Shown here in pieces: positions 8,323-15,485 of a stretch of 37,293 bases of DNA (its first letter is position 1; the number at the start of each line of letters is the position of its first letter). The stretch lies in assembly GCA_937902455.1 (NCBI GenBank), contig CALELI010000171.1, forward strand, positions 1 to 37,293, in the 5' to 3' direction. A program made the translations under genes and the position numbers. A model generated the notes under the pieces. It was not told where the DNA came from and searched no databases. It saw only the letters and a list, made by a program, of their open reading frames with translations. This DNA is from an uncultured Prevotellaceae bacterium. Its GTDB lineage: Bacteria; Bacteroidota; Bacteroidia; Bacteroidales; Bacteroidaceae.

Positions 8323-9030
8323 ATGAAGTTCAATCGTATATTACTCAAGCTCTCGGGCGAGAGCCTTGCAGGCGAAAAAGGTTATGGCATAGACACTGAC
8401 CGCCTGAATGAATATGCCCGTCAGATTAAGGAAGCCCACGACATGGGCGTACAGATAGGAATCGTCATTGGTGGAGGCAATATCTTCCGTGGACTTAGTG
8501 GTGCCACAAAGGGATTCGACCGTGTGAAGGGTGACCAGATGGGAATGTGTGCCACAGTCATCAACAGCCTCGGACTCAGTAGCGCCCTTGGAGCAATAGG
8601 CTGCAAGAGCCGTGTTCTCACAGCCATTCGTATGGAACCGATAGGTGAGTTCTACAGCAAGCATCGTGCCGTTGAATGTATGGAAAACGGAGAGGTTGTC
8701 ATCATTTCCTGTGGAACTGGAAGTCCTTATTTTACTACAGATACCGGTTCTTCGCTTCATGGTATCGAGATCGAAGCCGACGTGATGCTCAAAGGCACAC
8801 GCGTGGATGGAGTCTACACCGCCGACCCCGAGAAGGACCCGACAGCGACTAAGTTCCATGACATTACCTTTGACGAGGTCTACAACCGCGACCTCAAGGT
8901 CATGGACCTCACAGCGACCACAATGTGTAAAGTCAACAACCTTCCAATCTACGTCTTCGATATGGACACACCTGGAAATCTCAAGAAAGTCCTCGAAGGC
9001 GAAGAAATCGGAACATTAGTGCATAATTAG
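8323..9030 (+). CDS. pyrH: UMP kinase
   Basis: Cytosolic enzyme that converts UMP and ATP to UDP and ADP in pyrimidine nucleotide synthesis. The 235-aa length is usual for the bacterial hexameric family. Amino-acid-kinase motifs are present: KLSGESL (9-15, phosphate binding), GGGNIFRG (50-57), the nucleotide loop GTGSPYFTTDT (131-141) and GVYTADP. It begins 43 bp after the beta-helix gene with no terminator between, so it may be read through from the VTC operon or use a promoter in the repeat-bearing gap. It ends at a bidirectional terminator shared with the converging nucleoside kinase gene. Confidence 0.97.
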   Translation: MKFNRILLKLSGESLAGEKGYGIDTDRLNEYARQIKEAHDMGVQIGIVIGGGNIFRGLSGATKGFDRVKGDQMGMCATVINSLGLSSALGAIGCKSRVLTAIRMEPIGEFYSKHRAVECMENGEVVIISCGTGSPYFTTDTGSSLHGIEIEADVMLKGTRVDGVYTADPEKDPTATKFHDITFDEVYNRDLKVMDLTATTMCKVNNLPIYVFDMDTPGNLKKVLEGEEIGTLVHN

Positions 9031-9040
9031 TCAATATTCT

Positions 9041-9074
9041 TAATGCCTCCCCTCTTATCCAGTGGGAGGCATTA
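9041..9074. terminator. Bidirectional terminator between pyrH and nucleoside kinase
   Basis: Perfect 11-bp inverted repeat, TAATGCCTCCC (9041-9051) and its complement (9064-9074), with a 12-nt loop, centred between two converging genes. Confidence 0.85.
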
Positions 9075-9077
9075 GAA

Positions 9078-10082
9078 TTAATAGTGAAAATTACTGCCAC
9101 CTAAGAACTCTCTCAATAGAGATGTCTGCGGAACGAACCTCTCGTCGATTGAATTATAGCAGATGAGAAGGTCGATGAGTTCTTGTGCCTTGTCGTATTC
9201 TGGTTCCCCAGGACGTACTGCCGCAAGGGTATACAGAGCTTCGTTCTTCAGGATTGCCAGTTCGTACAACTGAGTGCTGCTGAATTCCACATCAGCTAAT
9301 GGCTGGAACGGGAATATCCATTTTGCCTCCCCCCGGCGTACACTTCCCCAGCGTGAAATAGTGTCTTTTGCACTCGCACCACGATATTTTGCGTCACGGA
9401 TGATTCTGCGTATCAACCTGTGGTCGGAACGTGGAACGTATTTTTCTTCGTCAATATAGTATCTGTTGAGCGAGGAGACATAAATCTTGAAGATGTTCTC
9501 CTGCGGCAAGGTCTCAGTCAGTATGGGATTTAAGCCATGAATGCCCTCAATTACGAGCACCATGCCATCTGTCAGGCTGAGCTTTCTGCCACTCTTCACG
9601 TTCATACCTGTCTTAAAGTCATAGCGAGGCAACTCAATCTCCTTGCCTTCCATCAGGTCACGCATGTTCTCCTGGAACAGTTTTATGTTCAGGGCATCGA
9701 TGGACTCATAGTCCTTTTCTCCGTTCTCATCAAGAGGTGTCTGGTCACGGTTCACGAAATAATCGTCCAGCGAGATAGGGAAAGGTTTGTATCCAAGTAC
9801 CAGCAGGTGTAATGAGAGGCGTTTACTGAAGGTAGTCTTGCCACTTGATGAAGGTCCAGCTACCATAACCACCTTCACGTCCTTCCTCTGGCGAATCTGA
9901 TATGCAATATATCCAATATTCCATTCCTGACGTGTTTCAAACGCATTTACAATCTCTCTGGAGAAACCGTTTCTGATGACTTCATTCAGTTCGGGTACGT
10001 CACCCACTGAAACAAACTGGATTTCACTCGTCAACCTGTCATGTATTTGCAGGGTCATTGGTTCTGGCTGAAATTCTTTCAT
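9078..10082 (-). CDS. Uridine kinase-like nucleoside kinase
   Basis: A 334-aa P-loop kinase related to uridine/cytidine kinase, which phosphorylates nucleosides for salvage. Walker A is GPSSSGKTTFSKR, followed by PISLDDYFV, YDFKTG, VLVIEGIHGLNP and RRIIRDAKYRGASAKDTI. It ends SLLREFLGGSNFHY, the conserved end of the Bacteroidota nucleoside kinase family. Family members I know are about 550 aa because they carry an N-terminal TGS plus tRNA-synthetase-like region; here only about 75 residues precede the P-loop. ATG 10082 is chosen because it lies about 65 nt downstream of a good promoter. A TTG at 10145 in the same frame would sit at the predicted transcript start. Confidence 0.88.
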   Translation of the reverse strand: MKEFQPEPMTLQIHDRLTSEIQFVSVGDVPELNEVIRNGFSREIVNAFETRQEWNIGYIAYQIRQRKDVKVVMVAGPSSSGKTTFSKRLSLHLLVLGYKPFPISLDDYFVNRDQTPLDENGEKDYESIDALNIKLFQENMRDLMEGKEIELPRYDFKTGMNVKSGRKLSLTDGMVLVIEGIHGLNPILTETLPQENIFKIYVSSLNRYYIDEEKYVPRSDHRLIRRIIRDAKYRGASAKDTISRWGSVRRGEAKWIFPFQPLADVEFSSTQLYELAILKNEALYTLAAVRPGEPEYDKAQELIDLLICYNSIDERFVPQTSLLREFLGGSNFHY

Positions 10083-10154
10083 AATATTATAGTTTTTGTC
10101 GTTTTCTACTCCTGACAGACTACACCATTGGTCATATTCTGCCAAAATTTGCTA

Positions 10155-10187
10155 CAAAAGTAATAAAAGTTTATGGTTTATCATCAA
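10155..10187 (-). promoter_or_regulatory. Promoter of the nucleoside kinase gene
   Basis: Read on the minus strand, the -7 box TACTTTTG (10155-10162) fits TAnnTTTG and TTGA (10184-10187) lies 21 bp upstream. It is arranged back to back with the promoter of the Na/Pi transporter gene. Confidence 0.6.
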
Positions 10188-10205
10188 TCATTACGACTTT
10201 TTTTG

Positions 10206-10213
10206 TAATTTTG
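10206..10213 (+). promoter_or_regulatory. -7 box of the Na/Pi cotransporter gene
   Basis: TAATTTTG matches TAnnTTTG and lies 28 bp before ATG 10242. No good -33 box is seen at 19-21 bp; the expected place (about 10181-10187) coincides with the -33 box of the divergent kinase promoter. Confidence 0.5.
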
Positions 10214-10241
10214 TGCCCGAATAAGCAATCTAAGGAAAAAG

Positions 10242-11948
10242 ATGTCTAGTTTTCTTCCGATTTTGGTGCTCGTAGGGTCAGTTGCCCTGTTGATGTACGG
10301 AATGAAGGTCATGAGTGAAGGCCTCCAGAAAATGGCTGGTAGCAAATTGCGTCAGGTACTTGGCACAATGACTACAAACCGTTTCACTGGAGTACTCACT
10401 GGAGCATTCATCACCATGTCCGTGCAGTCATCTACTGCAACCACAGTCATGACAGTCAGCTTTGTCAGCGCCGGACTTCTCACCCTGGCGCAGGCCATCT
10501 CTGTCATAATGGGAGCTAACATCGGAACTACGGCCACTGCGTGGATTATGGTTCTCGGTGGAAACTTTGACATTAAGTACTTTGTCTATGCATGTATTGC
10601 CATAGCAATGGTCCTCATCTATTCCAAGAAGAACCGCAACGGAGGTGAATTTCTCATGGGACTCTGTTTCATGCTTCTCGGACTCATCACCCTCAAGACC
10701 AACGCCGCCGACATGCACCTCGACCAGAATCCGGCAGTTGCACAGTTCTTCGAGTCAATCAGCGGATGGGGCTATGGTTCCTACCTTCTCTTCCTTGTCA
10801 TCGGAGGACTGATGACATGCGCCGTACAGAGTTCTGCAGCCATCATGGCAATCACGATGACGCTCTGCTCTGCTGGAGTCCTCGACATCTATATGGGTAT
10901 CGCCCTCGTAATGGGCGAGAACATCGGAACGACTGTCACATCCAACATCGTAGCACTCTCTGCATCCACACAGGCACGTCGTGCAGCAATGGCACACCTT
11001 ATATTTAATGTATTCGGCGTTATCTGGGTACTTTGCATCTTCCACACATTCGTCAATTTCGTATGCGGACTTGTAGGCTACACACCAGGCTCGCCACTTA
11101 CCAATCTTGCCATTCTCAACGTCGTCCTCGCGGCATTCCATACCTCGTTCAACCTCATCAACACCTGCATACTTATATGGTTCATCAAGCCACTTGAGAA
11201 AGTAGTACGCTGGATTATCAAGGCTAAACCATCAGCAGAGGAAGACATCCCGCGACTCCATTTCATCAGCGGTGGTCTTATGTCTACGGCCGAACTCTCC
11301 ATCCTTGAGGCAAAGAAGGAAATTGTTTCTTACTCTGAAAGAAGTCAGAGGATGTTCGGATTCGTTCAGGACCTGCTTCATACAGCCAAAGACGAAGACT
11401 TCAATAAGCTCTATAGTCGCATAGAAAAATACGAGAACATAAGCGACAACATGGAGATTGAAATAGCCGGCTACCTCAACCAGGTAAGCGAAGGACGACT
11501 CAGTATCGAGTCAAAGACAGAGATTCAGCGCATGCTTCGCGAGGTAACAGAGATAGAGAGTGTCTGCGACAGTAACTACAACATTGCACGTACCATCAAC
11601 CGCAAACGTAAGCACTCACAGGTTGACTTCACAGAGAAACAGTACGAGCACATCCACTGCATGATGAACCTCGTCGATGCTTCCCTCTCTCAAATGAACA
11701 AGGTGGTAAGCCGAATCAATGAGTACCAGTATGTCGACCTCAACCAGTCGAACAACATAGAGCACGAAATCAACAACTACCGTTCGCAGCTCAAGAACCA
11801 GAACATCATCGACGTCAACAACCACGAGTACGACTACCAGATGGGTGTCTACTACATGGACATCATCAGCGAGTGCGAGAAACTCGGTGACTATGTCATG
11901 AACGTCGTTGAAGCTGCCGGTAACATAAAGGAACAGAAAGAGGACTGA
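10242..11948 (+). CDS. Na+/phosphate cotransporter with PhoU-like domain
   Basis: A 568-aa inner-membrane protein of the NptA/YjbB (PNaS) family, which couples phosphate movement to sodium. Two inverted transporter repeats carry the family QSS motifs, VQSSTATT (from residue 61) and VQSSAAIM (about 200), and the paired GANIGTT and GENIGTT motifs. About eight hydrophobic segments occupy residues 1-320. The C-terminal part (about 345-560) is a charged all-helical PhoU-like domain (for example KYENISDNMEIEIAGYL and ISECEKLGDYVMNVVE). Direction of transport cannot be told from sequence. It starts with an AAGGAAAAAG purine run before ATG and is followed after 8 bp by tRNA-Arg. Proximity to the VTC polymerase hints at a shared phosphate theme. 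Confidence 0.93.
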   Translation: MSSFLPILVLVGSVALLMYGMKVMSEGLQKMAGSKLRQVLGTMTTNRFTGVLTGAFITMSVQSSTATTVMTVSFVSAGLLTLAQAISVIMGANIGTTATAWIMVLGGNFDIKYFVYACIAIAMVLIYSKKNRNGGEFLMGLCFMLLGLITLKTNAADMHLDQNPAVAQFFESISGWGYGSYLLFLVIGGLMTCAVQSSAAIMAITMTLCSAGVLDIYMGIALVMGENIGTTVTSNIVALSASTQARRAAMAHLIFNVFGVIWVLCIFHTFVNFVCGLVGYTPGSPLTNLAILNVVLAAFHTSFNLINTCILIWFIKPLEKVVRWIIKAKPSAEEDIPRLHFISGGLMSTAELSILEAKKEIVSYSERSQRMFGFVQDLLHTAKDEDFNKLYSRIEKYENISDNMEIEIAGYLNQVSEGRLSIESKTEIQRMLREVTEIESVCDSNYNIARTINRKRKHSQVDFTEKQYEHIHCMMNLVDASLSQMNKVVSRINEYQYVDLNQSNNIEHEINNYRSQLKNQNIIDVNNHEYDYQMGVYYMDIISECEKLGDYVMNVVEAAGNIKEQKED

Positions 11949-11956
11949 CACATAAT

Positions 11957-12028
11957 GCTTCCATAGTTCAATGGATAGAACAAATCTCTCCTAAAGATTA
12001 GATCCGGGTTCGATTCCCGGTGGAAGTA
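11957..12028 (+). tRNA. tRNA-Arg (anticodon CCT)
   Basis: A 72-nt cloverleaf: acceptor GCTTCCA/TGGAAGT with a G1-U72 wobble, D stem GTTC/GAAC, anticodon stem AATCT/AGATT with loop CTCCTAA (anticodon CCT at 11990-11992, reads AGG), T stem CCGGG/CCCGG with loop TTCGATT, discriminator A. It lies 8 bp after the Na/Pi transporter, so it may share its transcript. Confidence 0.93.
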
Positions 12029-12033
12029 CAGGA

Positions 12034-12063
12034 CGCGCTACGCGCGAGTGAAAAGTGAAAAGT
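12034..12063 (+). repeat. Triloop hairpin plus AGTGAAA heptamers (copy 1)
   Basis: Hairpin CGCGC-TAC-GCGCG (12034-12046) followed by AGTGAAAAGTGAAAAGT. It lies 5 nt after tRNA-Arg. Related copies follow dut, the DUF4292 gene and the EnvC-like gene. Confidence 0.8.
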
Positions 12064-12070
12064 TGATAAG

Positions 12071-12118
12071 AAAAAGAATCAGGCATCTACTTGTTAAGGT
12101 AAATGCCTGATTCTTTTT
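12071..12118. terminator. Bidirectional terminator between the two tRNA genes
   Basis: Perfect 16-bp inverted repeat AAAAAGAATCAGGCAT (12071-12086) and its complement (12103-12118), 16-nt loop, with A-run and T-run ends. It can stop transcripts from tRNA-Arg (plus) and tRNA-Met (minus). Confidence 0.92.
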
Positions 12119-12122
12119 GCTG

Positions 12123-12196
12123 TAGCGAGAGAGGGTCACGATCCCTCGACCTCCGGATTATGAATCCGACGCTCTAACCAACTGAGCTATCTCGCC
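12123..12196 (-). tRNA. tRNA-Met (anticodon CAT), elongator type
   Basis: A 74-nt cloverleaf on the minus strand: acceptor GGCGAGA/TCTCGCT (G-U at 1-72), D stem GCTC/GAGC, anticodon stem TCGGA/TCCGG with loop TTCATAA (anticodon at 12160-12162), T stem GAGGG/CCCTC. The base-paired 1-72 end and lack of the GGG/CCC initiator stem favour elongator Met; an Ile tRNA modified at C34 cannot be excluded. The T loop ATCGTGA lacks the usual TTC start. Confidence 0.9.
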
Positions 12197-12297
12197 AAAA
12201 GCGACTGAATTAACTTGTTCGCACCACAATTTGCTTGTGGTCAGTCATGGCTGGAAGTAAATCAGCCTGACTGGGCAAGCTTTTTGAAATTGCGGTG

Positions 12298-12328
12298 CAA
12301 AGTTAGTGAAAGTTGAGCGAAATACAAA
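12298..12328 (-). promoter_or_regulatory. Consensus promoter of tRNA-Met
   Basis: On the minus strand TTTG (12325-12328), 19 bp, TAACTTTG (12298-12305): an exact match to the Bacteroidota promoter. The transcript would have a leader of about 95 nt before the tRNA, including a hairpin ACCACAA/TTGTGGT (12223-12241). Confidence 0.85.
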
Positions 12329-12365
12329 ATAAAAATCGTAAAATTTAATAAAAAAGTAAATTCTA

Positions 12366-12647
12366 GTGTTTTTAGAGAGTTTCTCACAGGCAGGCGTTCC
12401 TTGCTTCATGGCCGACATGAAGGGTGGCCTCTCTGGCATCAGCCAGGCAGGCAAGTACGACCAGATAGTCGACCGCGAGAACGCCTTCGAAGTTCTTCTT
12501 GCACAGAGCGAGCAGGAAAGTGCGGCACAGGCACAGGCAGAAGCAACTGCCAAGCAGGAGAAGGAGGCTGCCAAGCAAGCCAAGCAGGTCACTTCTACGG
12601 CCGTAAGGTCTCTGACACGAGGAATCCTGGGCAATCTGCTGAAATAG
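12366..12647 (+). pseudogene. Remnant of a HerA-like DUF853 ATPase gene
   Basis: A 93-codon open frame joining two distant parts of one protein family. The first part, LESFSQAGVPCFMADMKGG, corresponds to the segment just after Walker A in DUF853 (YjgR/HerA-like) ATPases, normally close to AESFSALGVPVFLADVKGD. From about 12450 it continues as GKYDQIVDRENAFEVL plus a Gln/Ala/Lys-rich helix and RGILGNLLK, which is the C-terminal end of the family. About 400 residues between (helicase core) and the N-terminus with Walker A are missing. Frame is kept across the junction, but there is no promoter and only a GTG start. I take it as a decayed gene; a retained short peptide is possible. Confidence 0.72.
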
Positions 12648-12673
12648 AAAGAGGCAGATACATGTAACCCTCT

Positions 12674-13243
12674 CTACCAGCGTCCCTCCGTGACGGTGAA
12701 TGTCATGGAGCCTTTTTCTATGCTGACCGACAGGCTGGCCTCCTCGTCGGTAATCTTCCCGTCGGGATTGGGAAAGTCCATTCCCCAGATATGATTAAAT
12801 TGATAATGGGTGGAGTCCACCTTGTTCCAGCAGGCAGTTCCCGTGGCGTCTTTCCTGCCACACAGGGCTTCTATGCGGTCATAGAATTCCTGTGAAGGGA
12901 CTTCCTTGAACGACAACTCATATTCATCCGTGTAATCCCCGTTGAAGCAGGTCTCGCCTTGTCTGTACTCTGCAATCTCGAACTCCGGGAAGTCCACCTT
13001 TGTCGCCCATTCCATTCTTTCCTCTATGAATCCCGTACGGTCATAGAAGTAATTCAGATAGACGTCATGTACGGCAGCATAGAGAAGCGGCAGGATATAG
13101 ATGATGCCACAAACAATCCACTGCCATTTCTTGATGGAGAAATCCTTCCTCACCAGTCTAATGATGCCCCATACTATCACGAGAACGACACTTACTGCCA
13201 CACAATACAGCAGGTAAAGAATAATTGAAATAGTCCAGATCAT
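12674..13243 (-). CDS. Hypothetical membrane protein, two N-terminal helices
   Basis: A 189-aa protein I do not recognise. Two hydrophobic segments (about residues 3-30 and 42-60, the second ending before YLNYFYDR) are followed by a soluble domain rich in acidic and aromatic residues, with two Cys (CFNGDY, CGRKD) and a C-terminal beta stretch (SLSVSIEKGSMTFTVTEG). Coding is supported by length, sensible composition and lack of a competing frame. It lies in the same direction as the epimerase and HU-like genes but is separated from them by 227 bp of repeats and a hairpin, so it probably has its own transcript. Confidence 0.7.
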   Translation of the reverse strand: MIWTISIILYLLYCVAVSVVLVIVWGIIRLVRKDFSIKKWQWIVCGIIYILPLLYAAVHDVYLNYFYDRTGFIEERMEWATKVDFPEFEIAEYRQGETCFNGDYTDEYELSFKEVPSQEFYDRIEALCGRKDATGTACWNKVDSTHYQFNHIWGMDFPNPDGKITDEEASLSVSIEKGSMTFTVTEGRW

Positions 13244-13274
13244 ACTATAAGTCTTTGTTCATAATTTAGCCGTT

Positions 13275-13340
13275 AGCCATTGGCTGTTAGCCTTTCTTTA
13301 TTCTATCAACTCTAAACTCTAAACTCTCCACTCTAAACTT
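13275..13340 (-). repeat. AGCCA hairpin and AGTTTAG heptamer repeats
   Basis: Hairpin AGCCA-T-TGGCT (13275-13285) near ACTCTAA-type heptamers (13308-13340), which read AGTTTAG/AGTTTAGAG on the minus strand. The same heptamer family lies after dacB (28304-28360), and a similar AGCCA/TGGCT hairpin lies near 20369. It fills most of the gap between two minus-strand genes. Confidence 0.65.
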
Positions 13341-13407
13341 TTTTCATTATTATAACGCACTTATTTACGCTTTATTGCATCCTTAACGTTCTTTAACTGC
13401 AAGCGTT

Positions 13408-13440
13408 CCTGTCTGCCTTGTCCGTTACCTATCAGACAGG
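13408..13440. other. Hairpin after the epimerase gene
   Basis: Perfect 8-bp inverted repeat CCTGTCTG (13408-13415) / CAGACAGG (13433-13440), loop 17 nt, about 30 bp beyond the epimerase stop. There is no clear T-run on the minus strand, so it is a weak terminator candidate. Confidence 0.45.
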
Positions 13441-13470
13441 CATCTGAAAGTATGTAATTTCAGCACTGTG

Positions 13471-14496
13471 TCAAAGCAGACTTGCCAGAGCCTGTTGCTG
13501 AGCAGCGATGACACGGTCGCACCAGGCATCAAATTCGGGGTCGGGTTGCTGGCATTCAGGATGAGAGAGAATGTGAGCCACAACCTGGCGCACACCTTGG
13601 TCAAACCGTACTGTAGCTGTGAATCCAGGCACGGCCCGCTTCAGTTTCGAGTTGTCGAAGATGACTGTGTGAGCCTTGTCGCCAATCAGCCCGCCTTCGA
13701 AGTCGAACTGACGCCCTACTGCTGCAAGGAAGTCGGATGATACGTGACAGGCGTTCAGTTTCACGCCCAGTGCATCGGCAACCGACTGGTAAATCTGGTT
13801 CCACGTCAGGTTCTCGTCGCTTGTCACCTGGAACACCTCACCAATGGCATGCACGTTGCCCATGAGGCCTACGAAAGCCTTGGCGAAGTCGCTGTTGTGA
13901 GTCACCGTCCACAAAGTAGTGCCGTCGCCAGGAATGATGACTGGCTTGCCCTCAATCATGCGTTTCAGCACCTGCCAGCTACCCTTGGTTCCATTTACAG
14001 CCAACGGCACCTCGCGTTCGCAGTAAGTATGGCTCGGGCGGATGATGGTGACTGGAAAACCTTCGTTGCGATAATGGTGCATCAGCAGTTCCTCGCAGGC
14101 AATCTTGTTGCGTGAGTACTCCCAGTGTGGATTGCTGAGTGGAGTTCCCTCTGTGATATAAGGTGAGGAGAGTGGTTTCTGATAGGCAGAAGCCGAACTG
14201 ATGTACATGTACTGCTTCGTACGGCCGCTGAACAGCCTGATGTCGCGTTCCACCTGTTCGGGAACGAACCCGATGAAGTCGCAGACGACATCGAACTGCA
14301 TGTCGCCGAGAACCTGCTTCACACGTTCCTCGTCGCTGATGTCGGCCACGAGGGTTGTCACGCCTTCGGGCACCTCGTCGATACGGTTGCCACGATTGAG
14401 CAGGAAGAGCTGCCATTCAGGAGTCCTTGCCAGCAGTCGGGTGATGCCGGAACTGATAGTTCCCGTACCACCAATAAAGAGTGCTTTCATTGCCAT
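13471..14496 (-). CDS. NAD(P)-dependent epimerase/dehydratase family protein
   Basis: A 341-aa extended short-chain dehydrogenase fold. The N-terminal Rossmann motif is GGTGTISSG (normally GxxGxxG; Ser at the third position). VADISDEE is the usual acidic patch, SSASAYQ the active-site Ser region, and YSRNK the YxxxK catalytic pair. IIRPSHTYC and a C-terminal substrate-binding part follow. The family includes nucleotide-sugar epimerases and reductases; the substrate cannot be assigned. Two ATGs lie at 14496 and 14490, and either could be used. It starts 47 bp after the HU-like gene and is probably co-transcribed with it. Confidence 0.87.
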   Translation of the reverse strand: MAMKALFIGGTGTISSGITRLLARTPEWQLFLLNRGNRIDEVPEGVTTLVADISDEERVKQVLGDMQFDVVCDFIGFVPEQVERDIRLFSGRTKQYMYISSASAYQKPLSSPYITEGTPLSNPHWEYSRNKIACEELLMHHYRNEGFPVTIIRPSHTYCEREVPLAVNGTKGSWQVLKRMIEGKPVIIPGDGTTLWTVTHNSDFAKAFVGLMGNVHAIGEVFQVTSDENLTWNQIYQSVADALGVKLNACHVSSDFLAAVGRQFDFEGGLIGDKAHTVIFDNSKLKRAVPGFTATVRFDQGVRQVVAHILSHPECQQPDPEFDAWCDRVIAAQQQALASLL

Positions 14497-14543
14497 AATA
14501 AAATTCTGTTATTGTACTTGATGCGGATTTACACCTTTGTTCA

Positions 14544-15029
14544 TTATTCCTTGTCCTTCAGGCGGACTTCAGTCGCAGCGTTCTTTGTGGCCTTGCGCAA
14601 CTTGGCTGCATCCTTGACTGACGGAACCATGCGTAGGTCGATACTACTAATGTCGTCAGAGCGACTATGGTCTTTGATGGACTTCAGTTCCTTGCTTGGA
14701 ATCCACTTCGTTCTGATGTCCGTGATGCACCTGCTGTCGTAGTTCTCGGCAGTCTCTCCCTCGAACGGCTTGTTCTTGAAGGTCACGAAGAAACTTCCCA
14801 GATCGCCCAGCTCCACCTTGTTGCCCATTCGCAGCTGCTGACGCAGACAATAGGCAATCAGGTCGATGTTCGCACTCAGCGAACTCTTCAGGAACGGATT
14901 GCTGTTTGCGACAAAGTCGATAAACTCTTCCTTGCTAACTGTATGTGCCACCTGTGGCGTTGCCACCCACACCTTGCCTTCTTCTGGATAACGAGGCTTC
15001 TTGGGTTTCTGTGATAACGAATAATTCAT
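14544..15029 (-). CDS. HU-family (HU-HIG) DNA-binding protein
   Basis: A 161-aa relative of the nucleoid protein HU, of the longer HU-HIG type found in Bacteroidota. KEEFIDFVANSNPFLKSSLSANIDLIAYCLRQQL gives the helical dimer part in two pieces, and GNKVELGDLGSFFVTFKNKP matches the HU core where the beta arms begin. The C-terminal 50 residues are basic and Ser/Asp-rich (RLKDKE end). It probably binds DNA as a dimer; whether it is architectural or specific is unknown. It has a good promoter (15069-15100) whose -33 box touches a large intergenic repeat element. Confidence 0.85.
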   Translation of the reverse strand: MNYSLSQKPKKPRYPEEGKVWVATPQVAHTVSKEEFIDFVANSNPFLKSSLSANIDLIAYCLRQQLRMGNKVELGDLGSFFVTFKNKPFEGETAENYDSRCITDIRTKWIPSKELKSIKDHSRSDDISSIDLRMVPSVKDAAKLRKATKNAATEVRLKDKE

Positions 15030-15068
15030 AATGTCTGTATGCTTTAATAGTTAACCTTGATTGGAATA

Positions 15069-15100
15069 CAAAGATAGCACAAACGCTCGAAACTACCAAA
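15069..15100 (-). promoter_or_regulatory. Promoter of the HU-like gene
   Basis: On the minus strand TTTG (15097-15100), 20 bp, TATCTTTG (15069-15076), about 40 bp before the start codon. The -33 box overlaps the outer end of the left arm of the repeat element that begins at 15099. Confidence 0.8.
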
Positions 15101-15289
15101 TATTACTGAGAAAATTATGCTTGCATTATTAACAAAGGTATACTATCTGTTATTAACAGCTATATTATATCTGTTATTAATAGCTATATACCACCTGTTA
15201 TTAACAGATATATAGTATTTGTTATTAACAGATATATACTACTTGTTAATAATGCGAACGTAATTTTCCCACATATATTGGGTAATATT
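15099..15289. repeat. 24-bp tandem array enclosed by inverted arms (element 1)
   Basis: Six units with an exact 24-bp period begin at 15124, 15148, 15172, 15196, 15220 and 15244. The central units share TGTTATTAACA, itself a dyad (TGTTA, T, TAACA), followed by 12-13 more variable A/T-rich bases. The array is bounded by a perfect 13-bp inverted repeat, GCATTATTAACAA (15123-15135) and its complement (15243-15255). Similarity continues outward as longer arms (15099-15135 against 15243-15289, with an 11-nt insert on the right). It lies between divergent HU-like and dut genes. Function is unknown. Confidence 0.88.
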
Positions 15290-15368
15290 CTGTGTTCGTG
15301 CCGGTAATATCTTGCGCTCGTGTCGGTAATATCTTGCGCTCGTGTCAGTAATATTCTGCACTCGCGGA
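15281..15368 (+). repeat. 22-bp tandem repeat, four units
   Basis: Units start at 15281, 15303, 15325 and 15347. Units 2 and 3 are identical; all begin (G/A)GTAATAT and carry a (G/C)CTCG-like end. It joins the right arm of element 1. An inverted partial unit lies at its left arm near 15085-15110. Confidence 0.88.
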
Positions 15369-15411
15369 GTGGGGTTTTTCCGTATGAAGATGAAATTAAG
15401 TGCCATTTTAT

Positions 15412-15442
15412 TTTGTGGTTTTCGAGGTTTTCACTAACTTCG
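15412..15442 (+). promoter_or_regulatory. Promoter of dut
   Basis: TTTG (15412-15415), 19 bp, TAACTTCG (15435-15442; one mismatch to TAnnTTTG). The transcript would start near 15449, about 37 nt before ATG 15486. Confidence 0.7.
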
Positions 15443-15485
15443 CATTTTAATATAATAAGGTGTAATATCTATAAGGTGAAGCATT

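Noticed and set aside
10083..10145. Upstream TTG start (10145) for the nucleoside kinase
   Set aside because: It would coincide with the predicted transcript start, and the extra residues resemble no family N-terminus.
11957..12196. Integration site at the tRNA genes
   Set aside because: No duplicated tRNA 3' end and no integrase nearby, although the adjacent ATPase remnant made this worth checking.
12366..12647. Functional small coiled-coil protein
   Set aside because: Both halves match separate regions of DUF853 ATPases, there is no promoter, and only a GTG start exists; decay is the simpler reading.
15123..15368. CRISPR array
   Set aside because: The period is only 22-24 bp with about 12 conserved bases and no room for normal spacers; there are no cas genes, and the arrays have inverted arms.
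15099..15368. Replication origin with DnaA boxes
   Set aside because: TTATTAACA differs from TTATCCACA at two bases in every unit, and no dnaA, dnaN or other origin-linked genes are near. HU-like and dut genes alone are not enough.
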